From Streptomyces davaonensis JCM 4913 (GTDB lineage: Bacteria > Actinomycetota > Actinomycetes > Streptomycetales > Streptomycetaceae), in the NCBI RefSeq assembly GCF_000349325.1, contig NC_020504.1:2328053-2392052 (forward strand): a stretch of 64,000 nt of DNA, in the 5' to 3' direction. Below are positions 31,986 to 40,911 of this stretch, piece after piece. Each line of letters opens with the position of its first letter. The stretch's first letter is position 1. The position numbers were made by a program, and so were the translations under genes. The notes beneath the pieces were generated by a model. It saw only the letters and a program-made list of their open reading frames with translations, was not told where the DNA came from and did not search any database.

Positions 31986-34318
31986 CGGGCCGGGCCCTTC
32001 ACCGTCACGGACTCCCCCGGCGCCAGGCTCACCGTCCGGGAGGTCCCGCCGTAGGAGACCGTCGTCGTGCGTCCGCCCACGCTGCGGATCCGTACCGAAG
32101 TCGGCACTCCCGCCTGCCACTTCAGGTCCACGACGAAGCCGCCGCGCGCCGGGAGCCCGGTGACGGAGCCGGAGGCGGCCCAGGCGTCGGGCAGGGCGGG
32201 GAGGAGTTCCAGGTGGCCGGGTCGGGAGTACAGGAGCATCTCCAGCATCGCCGCCGGGGTGCCGAAGTTGGCGTCGATCTGGAAGATGCCCCGGCCGCGT
32301 TCCACCTCGTAGATGTCGAAGAGGTTGAAGGCGGTGCCGTTGCTGCCGCCGCTGGACGGGCGGAGGTTGGTGACGATGAGCTGGTAGGCCTTCTCCGCGT
32401 CCTTCAACCGGGCCCAGCACAGGGCCCGCCAGGCGTTGGCCCAGCCGAAGCTGTTCATGCCGCGGGCGGTGAGCTGGGCGGTGGCTCCGTCGACGATCTC
32501 CTTCGGGGTGGCGCCGTCGGGGCGGATCCGGTCGCCGGGGAACAGGCCGACCAGGCCGGACAGATGCCGGTGGGTGGTCTCGCCGAGGTTGTCGGGGGAC
32601 ATCCACTCCTCCAGCCAGCCCGTCTTCGCGCTGACCCCCGGAAGGTGGAGCCGTTTGCGCAGTCCGGCGATGGTGTCGGCGTAGCCCGCGTCCCTCTTCA
32701 ACACCGCTGCCGCGGCTGCGTAGTTGCCGAACAGGGCCCACACCAGTTCCTGGGCGTAGGTGATGCCCTTGGCGTCGAGCGGGCCGTGCTCCGGGGACCA
32801 GTCGCTGTCCGCGACCAGCACCTCTTTCGTGGTGCCGGGGAGGGTCGTGGTGAGCAGCCGGGTCTCCCAGAACTCGCAGGCGCCCTTGAGGAGCGGGTAG
32901 ATCTTCGCGAGGTGGGCGCGGGACTGGGTGTACTCGTAGTGCTCGTACAGGCTGTTGCACAGCCAGGCGTTGCCCGCCGGGTGCCACCACCAGCCGCCCC
33001 CGCCATAGGGGTTGGTGGAGATGGCGACGGTCCAGCCCGAGACTTTCCCCGTGGAGTTGCGGTAGCGGTTGCGGGGGTCGTTGAAGAGCCGCCGGGTCAG
33101 CTCGGTCCAGGACGGGAGCTGGGCGAGGCAGTAGTCGGTGAAGGCGTCGAAGCATGGGGACAGGGCGGCGCGGTCTGCCAGCCAGTAGTTCATCTGGACG
33201 TTGATGTCGGTGTGGTAGTCGCCCATCCAGTCCGGGTCGTTGCCGTCCAGCCACAGGCCCTGGAGGTTCAGCGGCAGACTGTCGCGCGAGCCGGAGATCA
33301 TGAGGTAGCGGCCGAACTGGAGGTAGGCGGCCTCCAGTTCGGGATCGGGCAGTTCGGGGTCGCGGGCGCGTGCCTTGAGGCGTTCCCAGGTGTCCAGTGC
33401 GCGCTGGGCGGCGGTGGAGGTGCCGAGGGAGAGGTCCAGCCGTCCGTACAGGGTGCGGTAGTCGGCGATGTGGGTACGGCGCAGGGCGGCAACCGTGGCG
33501 CCGGCGGCGTCGCGGACCTTCGTACGGGCCGACTGCTCGGGATCGAGGGTGGGGTCTCGGAAGTCCTTCGTGGCGTCGGGCGCGTAGTCGGTGCCGCCGC
33601 TGACCAGTACGGTCAGCTCCCTGCACCCCGCGAAGTCGATCCGGGTGCCGTGCACGGTGACCTTGCCGCCGCTGCCGTACGCCTTGATCGCGGCGCCGTA
33701 GCGCAGGCCGTTGGGGAGGGCGGCGCCGAACGACTCGGCTTCGGTGGGGGTTTCGCCATGGGTGCCGGTCAGGGTGATCGTGCCGGTGTAGCGGCCGCCC
33801 CCGGACTGGGTGAAGTGCACGACGATCACGTCGTCGGGGCGGCTGGCGAAGATCTCGCGCCGGTAGGTGACACCGGAGCGGATGTAGGAGCTGGTGACCA
33901 GCGCTTGGGCCAGGTCGAGGTCGCGGCGGTAGCCGGAGACGGCGCCGAGGTCATGGTCGGGGAGGTCGATGGCGAGCCGGGCGAGCAGGGTGAAGGAGCC
34001 GAAGTCCGTGCGGCCGTAGGGGAATTGACCGTCCTGGTCCAGGGTGTCGTTGAGGCCGCCGGTCCACATCGTGGCGTCGGTGATCAGCAGCAGTTCGCGG
34101 CCGGGGTCGTTGCTCGCGAGCGCGCCGGTACGGCCGTTGCCGACGGGGAGGCCCTGTTCGATGAGGGAGCCCTCGTCACCGGGGGCACGCCACCACAGGC
34201 GGTGTGGGGCGAACTCACCGTCGGCGGCTGCGGATTCCTGCGCCGTCGTGACCAGCGGAAGGCTCGTCAGGGCGGCTGTCGTCAAGGAGAGGATCGTTCG
34301 TCTGCTGGGGTCTGTCAT
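31982..34318 (-). CDS. Secreted GH95 glycosidase (alpha-L-fucosidase/galactosidase family)
   Basis: 778 residues. The N-terminus DPSRRTILSLTTAALTSLPL has a twin-arginine-like motif. The GH95 layout is visible: an N-terminal beta-sandwich (PVGNGRTGALASNDPGRELL), then an (alpha/alpha)6 barrel with NLQGLWLDGNDPDWMGDYHT followed by DINVQMNYWLAD. Asn and Asp residues there are those used by GH95 inverting enzymes. The C-terminal beta domain includes GNAWL, FQIDANFG and LLPALPDAW. Substrates are alpha-fucosides or alpha-L-galactosides of plant polymers. It is coupled to the SGNH gene downstream and lies in a regulon with GH27 and ROK genes. Confidence 0.92.
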   Translation of the reverse strand: MTDPSRRTILSLTTAALTSLPLVTTAQESAAADGEFAPHRLWWRAPGDEGSLIEQGLPVGNGRTGALASNDPGRELLLITDATMWTGGLNDTLDQDGQFPYGRTDFGSFTLLARLAIDLPDHDLGAVSGYRRDLDLAQALVTSSYIRSGVTYRREIFASRPDDVIVVHFTQSGGGRYTGTITLTGTHGETPTEAESFGAALPNGLRYGAAIKAYGSGGKVTVHGTRIDFAGCRELTVLVSGGTDYAPDATKDFRDPTLDPEQSARTKVRDAAGATVAALRRTHIADYRTLYGRLDLSLGTSTAAQRALDTWERLKARARDPELPDPELEAAYLQFGRYLMISGSRDSLPLNLQGLWLDGNDPDWMGDYHTDINVQMNYWLADRAALSPCFDAFTDYCLAQLPSWTELTRRLFNDPRNRYRNSTGKVSGWTVAISTNPYGGGGWWWHPAGNAWLCNSLYEHYEYTQSRAHLAKIYPLLKGACEFWETRLLTTTLPGTTKEVLVADSDWSPEHGPLDAKGITYAQELVWALFGNYAAAAAVLKRDAGYADTIAGLRKRLHLPGVSAKTGWLEEWMSPDNLGETTHRHLSGLVGLFPGDRIRPDGATPKEIVDGATAQLTARGMNSFGWANAWRALCWARLKDAEKAYQLIVTNLRPSSGGSNGTAFNLFDIYEVERGRGIFQIDANFGTPAAMLEMLLYSRPGHLELLPALPDAWAASGSVTGLPARGGFVVDLKWQAGVPTSVRIRSVGGRTTTVSYGGTSRTVSLAPGESVTVKGPAR

Positions 34319-34338
34319 GGCGACTCCGATCGGCAGGG

Positions 34339-36065
34339 CTACTTCTGTACGTCGATCCGGTCGATGTCCGGCGCATAGCCGCCGGCGCCGCTGTCGAAAG
34401 TGATCGTGTTGGCGCCCGCCTTCAGGGAGACCGGCACGAAGACGCTGTTCACCGTGGACCAGTCGCCCGTGGACGGGAACTTGTGGGAGTCGGCGCCACC
34501 GCCGTTGGCGGAGACGGCGACGGACCGGGAGTCACCGCTGATGTAGGCGACCTTGATCTGGTAGGTGCCGGACCTGGGGACCACCACGTCGTTCACGGTC
34601 AACTTGCCGCCGCCGTACAGGTTGCCGATCTTGCGGCCGTCGGAGCAGGCCGAGCAGTCGGCGACCGAGGCGTTGCCGCCGAGGGTGCCGGACTCGGCCT
34701 CGTAGGCGGTCCAGGACAGGGCGGTGCCGCGCGGGGTGACGGTGAAGAGGCGGGAGCCGTGCGCGGGCAGGGCCTGGGTGATGCGGTCGGTGTGGGCGCC
34801 GAGGTTCTCCTTGTTCCACAGGTCGCGCACCGCGGCCTTGCCCTTGAACCCGAGGGTGGACCAGTACGCGGTCACCGAGGCGGGTGCGTCGGAGAGGTTG
34901 AACAGGGCCACGGTGTAGGTGCCGCCCGGGTTCTTCGCGGCCCACACCTGCTGCGGGTCGGAGGCGGTGACCGGCCTGGCGGGCGGGGTGTCGCCCTGGT
35001 TGACGGCGATGACCTCGCGGTTGGTCAGCAGGGACAGGCCGTAGGAGTCGAGCCGGTGAGGTCGTCGCCGGTGTAGAGCGGGGACTTGGCGATGGCCCAC
35101 AGGGTGGCGTAGCTCTGCCGTTCGGCCTTGGTGAGGCCGTCCATCGCACCGTTGCCGAACGAGGGGCCGAGGTCGTTCCAACTGCCGGGCCCCGCCTGGT
35201 GAGCCCAGGCGGGGGTTTGGCCCCAGCGGTCGTCCACCGAGTTCTCCCGGCTGACCAGGGTGTTGCATTGACATCCTCGCCTGCGTGAAACGCAGGCGAT
35301 TTCGGTCAGCACCGCTACGCGGTGCCCCCTTGGGTTCCTGCTTCATCGGCCTCTGCCACCCGGGGGTGGTCTGACAAGGTCTCCACAGGCTTGACGTCCC
35401 GCCAGTCCGGCGGTAGGTCCGACAAGCACGCTGTCGGACACGGTGACGTTAACATCGGTGTCGGCCATCGCCGCCAGGATGCCCTTGGCCTCCACCCTGA
35501 AGAGTGAAGGACTGGGCAAGCGTGCGGTAGCCATGGACGTCGGTACGCCAATGCGTCCGGCGTTCCAGATCGGTGTCTTCCCCTCGCCGTAGGCCTGCTT
35601 CTCCAGGCCGACCGGAAGGTAGATGCCGGCCTTGAGGCCCTTGGCGTGGATGCGGTCGGCGACCGCCTTCATGCCGCTCGGGAAGCGCTCAGGGTCGGCC
35701 TGCTGGCGGCCGTACTCGTCGTAGTGCGGCTTCCAGGACCAGTCCATCCACCAGCCGGCGTCGATGTTGACGTACTCGTAGCCGTAGGGCTTCAGCTTGG
35801 CGGCCATGGCGTCGGTCTGCTGGGTGACGTTGGCCTCGGAGAGATAGCTGTAGTCGCCGTTCGGGTTGAGGCCCGGGTACTTGGACGACTGCATGCTCCA
35901 ACTCGTCCAGCCCATATAGGGCTTGGCGTAGGTGGGCCTGGCGGTCTCGGTCCGCGCGGCGGGGGCGGCGGTCGCGAAGGCGACGGTGAGGGCGGCGGCG
36001 AGGGCCGGCACGACGAGGGTTCTCGGGCGGCGTCCGGGCAGGGGGGAGTACGAGGATGACCGCAT
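34339..36065 (-). pseudogene. GH27 alpha-galactosidase with CBM, disrupted
   Basis: The 5' part (36065 to ~35559) has a signal peptide and the GH27 start MGWTSWSMQSSKYPGLNPNG, with NIDAGWWMDWSW, up to GEGKTPIWNA. Foreign DNA (35268-35558) follows in place of the barrel segment that should carry the LKLDG nucleophile and the acid/base Asp. GH27 coding resumes at NTLVSRENSVDDRWGQTPAW. A missing base near 35053 shifts the frame again, before LDSYGLSLLTNREVIAVNQG. The 3' part ends in a CBM35/CBM6-like module (YEAESGTLGG, VNDVVVPRSGTYQIKV, DIDRIDVQK). The protein cannot be active. The promoter-proximal Shine-Dalgarno AGGAGG is intact. Confidence 0.88.
35268..35558 (-). mobile_element. IS200/IS605-like element remnant inside GH27
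   Basis: The right end shows two tight hairpins: CGCCTGCGT-GAA-ACGCAGGCG (35278-35298) and GCACCGC-TAC-GCGGTGC (35309-35325). The element ends at TTGACATC (35268-35275), beyond which GH27 sequence resumes. Such paired palindromes are typical of IS605/tnpB-family right ends and guide-RNA regions. The intervening frame (ADTDVNVTVSDSVLVGP and onwards) may be the tail of a TnpB protein, though I cannot confirm it. About 290 bp remain; the transposase genes and part of GH27 are gone. Confidence 0.65.
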
Positions 36066-36110
36066 GGGTCGTACCTCCTGGGTCGGAGCGGCAACAGAGG
36101 GAGGGCGTGC

Positions 36111-37271
36111 TCAGTCGGATCGGATGAAGCTCTGGATCGCGGTCGCGGCAGCACCGCGAGCCCACTCCTCGAAGGGGAGCGGGCGGGTCTGTACGTCGCA
36201 CTGGGCGGCGGAGCCGAAGGCGTACGCGGTGAAGCTGTCGCGGATCTGCTCGGCGAACAGGTCGTAGGCGGCCAGGCCCTCGCCGGAGATGATCACGCGC
36301 TGTGGCCCGAACAGATTGGCCACGGTGGCGATTCCGCGGCCGATCGCCTCTCCGGCGGCGGCGTAGGCCTCCCGGGCGCCCGGCTCTCCTCGGCGGGCGA
36401 GGTCGATGGCCTGGGCGGTGTCGGCGACATCGGCTCCGGTGGTCTCCCGGATCCGGTCCAGTACGGCGGCGTCGGCGGCGATGGCCTCCACGCAACCGCG
36501 GTTGCCGCAACGGCATTTGGGGCCCGCAGGGTCGATGGCGACATGCCCGATCTCCCCGGCCACGCCGTGCGCCCCGGCCACCACCTGGCCGTGGACCACG
36601 AGTCCGCAGCCGATGCCGGCGCCGACGGTGACCAGCGCGAAGTCGGAGAGCCCCACCCCGGCGCCGAACCACTGCTCGGCGACGGTCAGGGCTCGTACGT
36701 CGTTCTCCACGGTGACCGGCAACCCGCAGGTCATGCCCGCGAGTTCGGCGAGCGGGACCTCGCTCCAGCCGAGGAACGGCGAGTACCGCACGACACCCCG
36801 GGCGCGGTCCACGTCGCCGGAGACGGCGAGGCCGAGGCCGAGCACGGGAACACCGAGGCCCTCGGCCTCGGTGCGCAACTCCCCCACCAGATCGGAGATC
36901 GCGGCGAGCACCGCCCTCGGATCCTGGTCCGTCAGGGGCAGATGCCGGGCCACGCGGATCCGGCAGCACAAGTCGGTGAGCACGCCGATGAGTTCGTTCC
37001 CGGTCGCCTTGACCCCGATGAACAGGGCTCGTCCGCCGTCCACCCGTACCGGGTTGGCGGGCCGCCCGAGCGCACGGCGGGCGGCGTCGTCGGCGTCCTC
37101 CACCAGGTACCCGGCCTCGATCAGCGGCCGTACCGCCTTGGTCACCGCCGCCGCTGACAGCGCGGTGCGCTCGGCCACCTCGGAGCGGGTGAGGGGGCCG
37201 TGCGAGAGCACCGTGGTGAAGATCTGCGCGACGGCCGGCGTCTGTGCCGGGAAGGCCTCGGGAGGCTGCAT
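36111..37271 (-). CDS. ROK-family transcriptional repressor
   Basis: 386 residues from the ATG at 37269-37271; a TTG 12 codons upstream lies inside the operator-like repeat. The N-terminal winged helix is GPLTRSEVAERTALSAAAVTKAVRPLIEAGYL. The ROK kinase-like domain has GLGLAVSGDVDRARGVV, VTVGAGIGCGLVV and GEIGHVAIDPAGPKC, with the zinc motif CRCGNRGCVEA. Such proteins repress glycoside-utilisation genes until a sugar binds. Same strand and directly upstream of GH27-GH95-SGNH, so it probably regulates them. Confidence 0.92.
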   Translation of the reverse strand: MQPPEAFPAQTPAVAQIFTTVLSHGPLTRSEVAERTALSAAAVTKAVRPLIEAGYLVEDADDAARRALGRPANPVRVDGGRALFIGVKATGNELIGVLTDLCCRIRVARHLPLTDQDPRAVLAAISDLVGELRTEAEGLGVPVLGLGLAVSGDVDRARGVVRYSPFLGWSEVPLAELAGMTCGLPVTVENDVRALTVAEQWFGAGVGLSDFALVTVGAGIGCGLVVHGQVVAGAHGVAGEIGHVAIDPAGPKCRCGNRGCVEAIAADAAVLDRIRETTGADVADTAQAIDLARRGEPGAREAYAAAGEAIGRGIATVANLFGPQRVIISGEGLAAYDLFAEQIRDSFTAYAFGSAAQCDVQTRPLPFEEWARGAAATAIQSFIRSD

Positions 37272-37290
37272 GGCCGGGAACCTAGGGCCA

Positions 37291-37310
37291 TTATTTTCCG
37301 CTGTCAATAA
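37291..37310. promoter_or_regulatory. AT-rich inverted repeat TTATT-N10-AATAA before the ROK gene
   Basis: TTATT (37291-37295) and AATAA (37306-37310) lie 20-39 bp before the ROK start, in a locally AT-rich patch. NagC/XylR-type ROK regulators often bind such A/T-rich spaced repeats, so autoregulation is plausible. Confidence 0.5.
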
Positions 37311-37329
37311 AAGAAGCAGAAACCCAGGG

Positions 37330-37803
37330 TCAGTTGACGCTCTTCGCCACCAGCTCGCCGATCCGCGCCTCGTCCGCCGCGGTCAGCCGGGTCAGGGCGA
37401 AGCCGGTGGGCCACATGGTGCCCTCGTCGAGCCGCGCGGTGTCGTTGAAACCGAGGGTCGCGTAGCGGGCGTTGAACTTCTGCGCGCTCTGGAAGAAGCA
37501 GACGACCTTGCCGTCCAGGGCGTAGGCGGGCATGCCGTACCAGAGCTTCGGCGCCAGCTGCGGGGCGTTCTCCTTGACGATGGCGTGGATGCGCTCGGCC
37601 ATCTCGCGGTCCGAGTCCTGCATCTCCGCGATCTTCGCGACCACCGCCGCCTCGTCCTGGGCCGCCTTCTCGGCCCGCGAGCCGGCCCGCGCCGCCGCCT
37701 TGACCTCCTTGGCGCGCTCCTTCATCGCGGCGCGCTCCTCGGCCGTCCACTCCTCGGACGCGGTGGCGGTGGTCTTCTTCGTGGACTGCTGTGCCTTGGT
37801 CAT
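37330..37803 (-). CDS. DUF1801/YdhG-like small protein
   Basis: 157 residues. The N-terminal half is charged and helical (EEWTAEERAAMKERAKEVKAA). The C-terminal half has IVKENAPQLAPKLWYGMPAYALDGKVVCFFQSA, the pattern of the DUF1801/YdhG (iron-chaperone-like or YdeI) fold. Its ATG overlaps the stop of the upstream gene (ATGA), so the two form an operon. Function not established. Confidence 0.8.
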   Translation of the reverse strand: MTKAQQSTKKTTATASEEWTAEERAAMKERAKEVKAAARAGSRAEKAAQDEAAVVAKIAEMQDSDREMAERIHAIVKENAPQLAPKLWYGMPAYALDGKVVCFFQSAQKFNARYATLGFNDTARLDEGTMWPTGFALTRLTAADEARIGELVAKSVN

Positions 37804-38273
37804 GACTTGTTCCCTTCGAGGGTGTCTACGGCGGCGCCCTGACGGGTCGTCGCGCCGAGCCGGTTGCCGAGGTTGGTGACGCCGATCATCAGCAGGAGCG
37901 CGGCGAGCTGTCGCTCGTCGAACCAGGTGGCGGCGCGGTCCCAGACCTCGTCGCTCACCGCGTCGGGCCGGTCGGCCAGCCGGGTCGCGGACTCGGCCAG
38001 TTCCAGGGCCGCGCGCTCGGCCGGAGTGAAGTACGGGGAGTCCCGCCAGACGGCGAGGGCGAGCAGCTGTGCGTCGCTCGCGCCGGCCGCCCGGGCCGCC
38101 CCGGCGCCCCGGTCGACGCCGGCGGCGCACCCGTTGATCTGGCTGATCCGCAGGTGCACGAGCTCCAGCGTCCGGCCGTCCACTCCGGCGCGGTGCACGG
38201 CCCTCAGGATCTCCTGGAGGGGGTGCGCCGCGTCGGGCAGGACGTCGGCGGGGTGCCGCATTCGGGACCGCAC
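37800..38273 (-). CDS. Carboxymuconolactone decarboxylase/AhpD-like protein without the CxxC pair
   Basis: 157 residues from the GTG at 38271-38273, preceded by AAGGAGA. The alpha-helical AhpD-like core has ELVHLRISQINGCAAGVD. The usual CxxC and following His of AhpD-type peroxidases (INGCAYCVDMH-like) are reduced to one Cys: the second Cys is Gly and the His is gone. Later segments (LALAVWRDSPYFTPAERAALELAE and MIGVTNLGNRLG) are normal for the family. Coupled by ATGA to the DUF1801-like gene. Peroxidase activity seems unlikely. Confidence 0.85.
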   Translation of the reverse strand: MRSRMRHPADVLPDAAHPLQEILRAVHRAGVDGRTLELVHLRISQINGCAAGVDRGAGAARAAGASDAQLLALAVWRDSPYFTPAERAALELAESATRLADRPDAVSDEVWDRAATWFDERQLAALLLMIGVTNLGNRLGATTRQGAAVDTLEGNKS

Positions 38274-38442
38274 TGCGCTCTCCTTCGCTTCCGGGCTGCG
38301 TCGGTGTGTGACTCCATCACAGCCCGGCCGCGCCCGCCGGGCCATCGCGGTGGGACACCGTGGGACAGCGGAACAGGCCTTGACCTGCGGCGACCGCACT
38401 CGGAAGACTTCTGTCGCAGTGGGACGGAACGGCGGGGGGAAC

Positions 38443-40875
38443 ATGACCACGGATCCACGGGAAGAGCTGGCGGCCCGGCTGCGCATGCTCCAGGAGCTTT
38501 CGGGGCTCGGGGTACGGGCCCTGGCCAAGGACGCCGGTCTCAGCTCCTCGTCACTGTCGCGTTACCTCACCGGGCAGACGGTGCCGCCGTGGCCCGCCGT
38601 GGTCGCCCTGTGCCGACTGGTCAAGCGGGACCCGCGGCCGCTGCGCCCACTGTGGGAGCGGACCTCGAACCCGCTTCCGGCGCCCCCGAAGAGTAGCCGC
38701 CTGGTGCGTCCGCTGCCCCGCAACGACCTGCCGCGCGACGCGGCCGACTTCACCGGGCGCGAGGCCGAACTCGCCGCCGTCCTCGACGCGGTCGGCAGCC
38801 ACCGGGCCGTGTCGGTCGACGGCATGGCGGGCGTCGGCAAGACCTGTCTGGCGGTGCACGCCGCGCACCGGCTCGCCGACGGCTTCCCCGACGGGCAGCT
38901 CTATGTCGACCTGCACGGCTTCACCGAGGGCCGCCCGCCCCTCGCCCCCGACTCCGCGCTGCGGATGCTGCTCGGCGCGCTGGACGTCCCGTCCGAGCGG
39001 GTCCCGCAGCAGGGCCTGGAGCAACTGGCCGCCTGCTGGCGGTCGGAGCTGGCGGGGCGCCGGGTCGTGGTGGTCCTCGACAACGCCGCCGACGCGGAGC
39101 AGGTCCGCCCGCTGCTGCCCGGCGCCGGGCCCTCCGTCGCCCTGATCACCAGCCGCAACCGGCTGCTCGGCCTGGACGAGGTGCCGCCGGTCTCGCTCGA
39201 TGTGCTGAGCCCCGGGGAGAGCGCGGAACTGCTCGCCCGCGCCAGCGGCGACCCGGGCGGCCCGGAGGGCAGGCTGGCCCGGGATCCGGAGTCCGCCGCC
39301 GAGGTGCTGCGGCTGTGCGGCCGGCTGCCGCTGGCGCTGCGCCTCGCCGGCGCCCGGCTGCGGCACCGGCCAGGCTGGACCGTCGGCATCCTCGTCGAGC
39401 GGCTCGCGGAGGGCGCGAGCGAGTTCGACACCGCGTTCGCCATGTCGGTACGGCAGTTGGACCGGCCGCACGCCCGGCTGTTCCGGCTGCTGGGCCTGCT
39501 GCCCGGGGAGTCGTTCGACGAGTACGTGGTGGCGGCGCTGGCGGACGTTCCGGTGCGCAGTGCGCGGGCGATGCTGGAGGACCTGGTCGACGCGCACCTC
39601 GTACAACAGCCGGCGGCGACCCGCTACCGGCTGCACGACCTGGTGCACGAGCACGCGCGCCGGGCCTCGGCGGAGGCGGACCCGCCTGCCGAGCGGGAGC
39701 GGGCCCTGGTCCGGGTGCTGGACTTCTACGTCCATACGGCGGCCGCCGCCGACGCCGCGATGCCGTTCGTGGCGCCCGGCCGTGCCGTCTCGGCGGGCCC
39801 GGCCCCGGCCGAACTCCCCCGGTTCGCGGACAAGAACGCCGCCTTCGCCTGGCTCACCTCGGAATACGGCAACCTCATCGCCGTGTTCGAGACGGCCGCC
39901 GCCGTCGGCGCCGACGCCCACGTGTGCGAACTGCCGCGCTATCTGCGGGCGTACTTCGCGCGGCGCTGCGGCACCACGCATCTCAACGTCCTCTTCGAGC
40001 GCTCACTGGCCGCCGCCGAGCGGCTGGGCGATCCGCTGCACCTGGCGCAGGCGTACAGCGATCTGGGCTTCGCCCGCTACAACGCGGGCCGGACGGCGGA
40101 GGCGACCGAGGCCTACGAAGCGGCCGGGCTCCGGGTCGCCGAGGCGGGCGACAGCCGGGCCGAGGCCGAACTGACCCTGCGCCGCGGCTACTTGAGCTGG
40201 GACACGGGACAGGTCGAGGAGCCGCTGGAGCTGTTCCGGCTGGCGGGGAAGCTGTACGCGAACGCGGACTGTCCCGAGGGCACGGCCCACGCGGCCGCCG
40301 CCGAGTCCTGGGCGCTGCTCCAACTCGGCCACCAGGAGGAGGCGGCACTGCTGGCCCGTCAGGTGCTGGACGTCCCGCATCCCGACGCCGCGTGGCCGCC
40401 CGCGCTGACGGCACGGATCGTCCTCGGGGTGGCACTCGCCCGCGAGACCCCGGACGAGGCGTCGGACCACCTCCGTCAGGCGCTGTCGCTGGCCCGCGAG
40501 GACGGGCATCTGCACAACCAGGCCTGGTGCCTGAACTGCCGGGGTGTCGCGCTGCGGCACATGGGCCGCTACGAAGACGCCCTCGCCAGCCACCGGGAGG
40601 CGTTCGCGCTCCTCGACGAGCTCTTCGAGGAGCACTGGAAGATCTACTTCCTCGACGGTTACGCCGAGACCTGCCGCCTCGCGGGCCTGACCGAGGACGC
40701 CCTGCGGCTGCACCGGCAGGCACTGGAGCTGGGCCCGAGGCTCGGCAACCGGCATGCGGAGGCGCTCGCCCACGAGGGCATCGCACGGGTGCTCGACGGC
40801 ACGGATCCGCAGAGGGCCGCGGAACACCGGGCGGCGGGCCGGGCCGCCCTGCGGGAGCCGGCCCCCGGGACCTGA
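38443..40875 (+). CDS. XRE-HTH / NB-ARC / TPR regulator (STAND family)
   Basis: 810 residues from the ATG at 38443, with GGGGGGA upstream. The XRE-type helix-turn-helix is LGVRALAKDAGLSSSSLSRYL (residues ~22-42). The NB-ARC ATPase has DFTGREAEL, Walker A GMAGVGKT (127-134), Walker B VVVVLDNAAD and LPLALRLAGARL. The C-terminal half is a TPR array (DLGFARYNAGRTAEATEAYE, CRGVALRHMGRYEDALASHR). These AfsR-like proteins without the SARP domain act as nucleotide-switched regulators. It is convergent with the PKS/NRPS operon end; a link to that cluster is only positional. Confidence 0.9.
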   Translation: MTTDPREELAARLRMLQELSGLGVRALAKDAGLSSSSLSRYLTGQTVPPWPAVVALCRLVKRDPRPLRPLWERTSNPLPAPPKSSRLVRPLPRNDLPRDAADFTGREAELAAVLDAVGSHRAVSVDGMAGVGKTCLAVHAAHRLADGFPDGQLYVDLHGFTEGRPPLAPDSALRMLLGALDVPSERVPQQGLEQLAACWRSELAGRRVVVVLDNAADAEQVRPLLPGAGPSVALITSRNRLLGLDEVPPVSLDVLSPGESAELLARASGDPGGPEGRLARDPESAAEVLRLCGRLPLALRLAGARLRHRPGWTVGILVERLAEGASEFDTAFAMSVRQLDRPHARLFRLLGLLPGESFDEYVVAALADVPVRSARAMLEDLVDAHLVQQPAATRYRLHDLVHEHARRASAEADPPAERERALVRVLDFYVHTAAAADAAMPFVAPGRAVSAGPAPAELPRFADKNAAFAWLTSEYGNLIAVFETAAAVGADAHVCELPRYLRAYFARRCGTTHLNVLFERSLAAAERLGDPLHLAQAYSDLGFARYNAGRTAEATEAYEAAGLRVAEAGDSRAEAELTLRRGYLSWDTGQVEEPLELFRLAGKLYANADCPEGTAHAAAAESWALLQLGHQEEAALLARQVLDVPHPDAAWPPALTARIVLGVALARETPDEASDHLRQALSLAREDGHLHNQAWCLNCRGVALRHMGRYEDALASHREAFALLDELFEEHWKIYFLDGYAETCRLAGLTEDALRLHRQALELGPRLGNRHAEALAHEGIARVLDGTDPQRAAEHRAAGRAALREPAPGT

Positions 40876-40911
40876 CCGGGGCGCCCGCTTCCCGCACGTG
40901 CCGGCCGTCGG

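Noticed and set aside
35315..35551. A 78-residue open frame inside the GH27 region
   Set aside because: It lies within the insertion remnant, has no ribosome site and no recognisable complete domain.
38443..40875. The XRE/NB-ARC regulator as the pathway-specific activator of the PKS/NRPS operon
   Set aside because: It is encoded convergently at the far 3' end, no shared operator could be seen, and the operon promoter lies outside the window; the link is unsupported.
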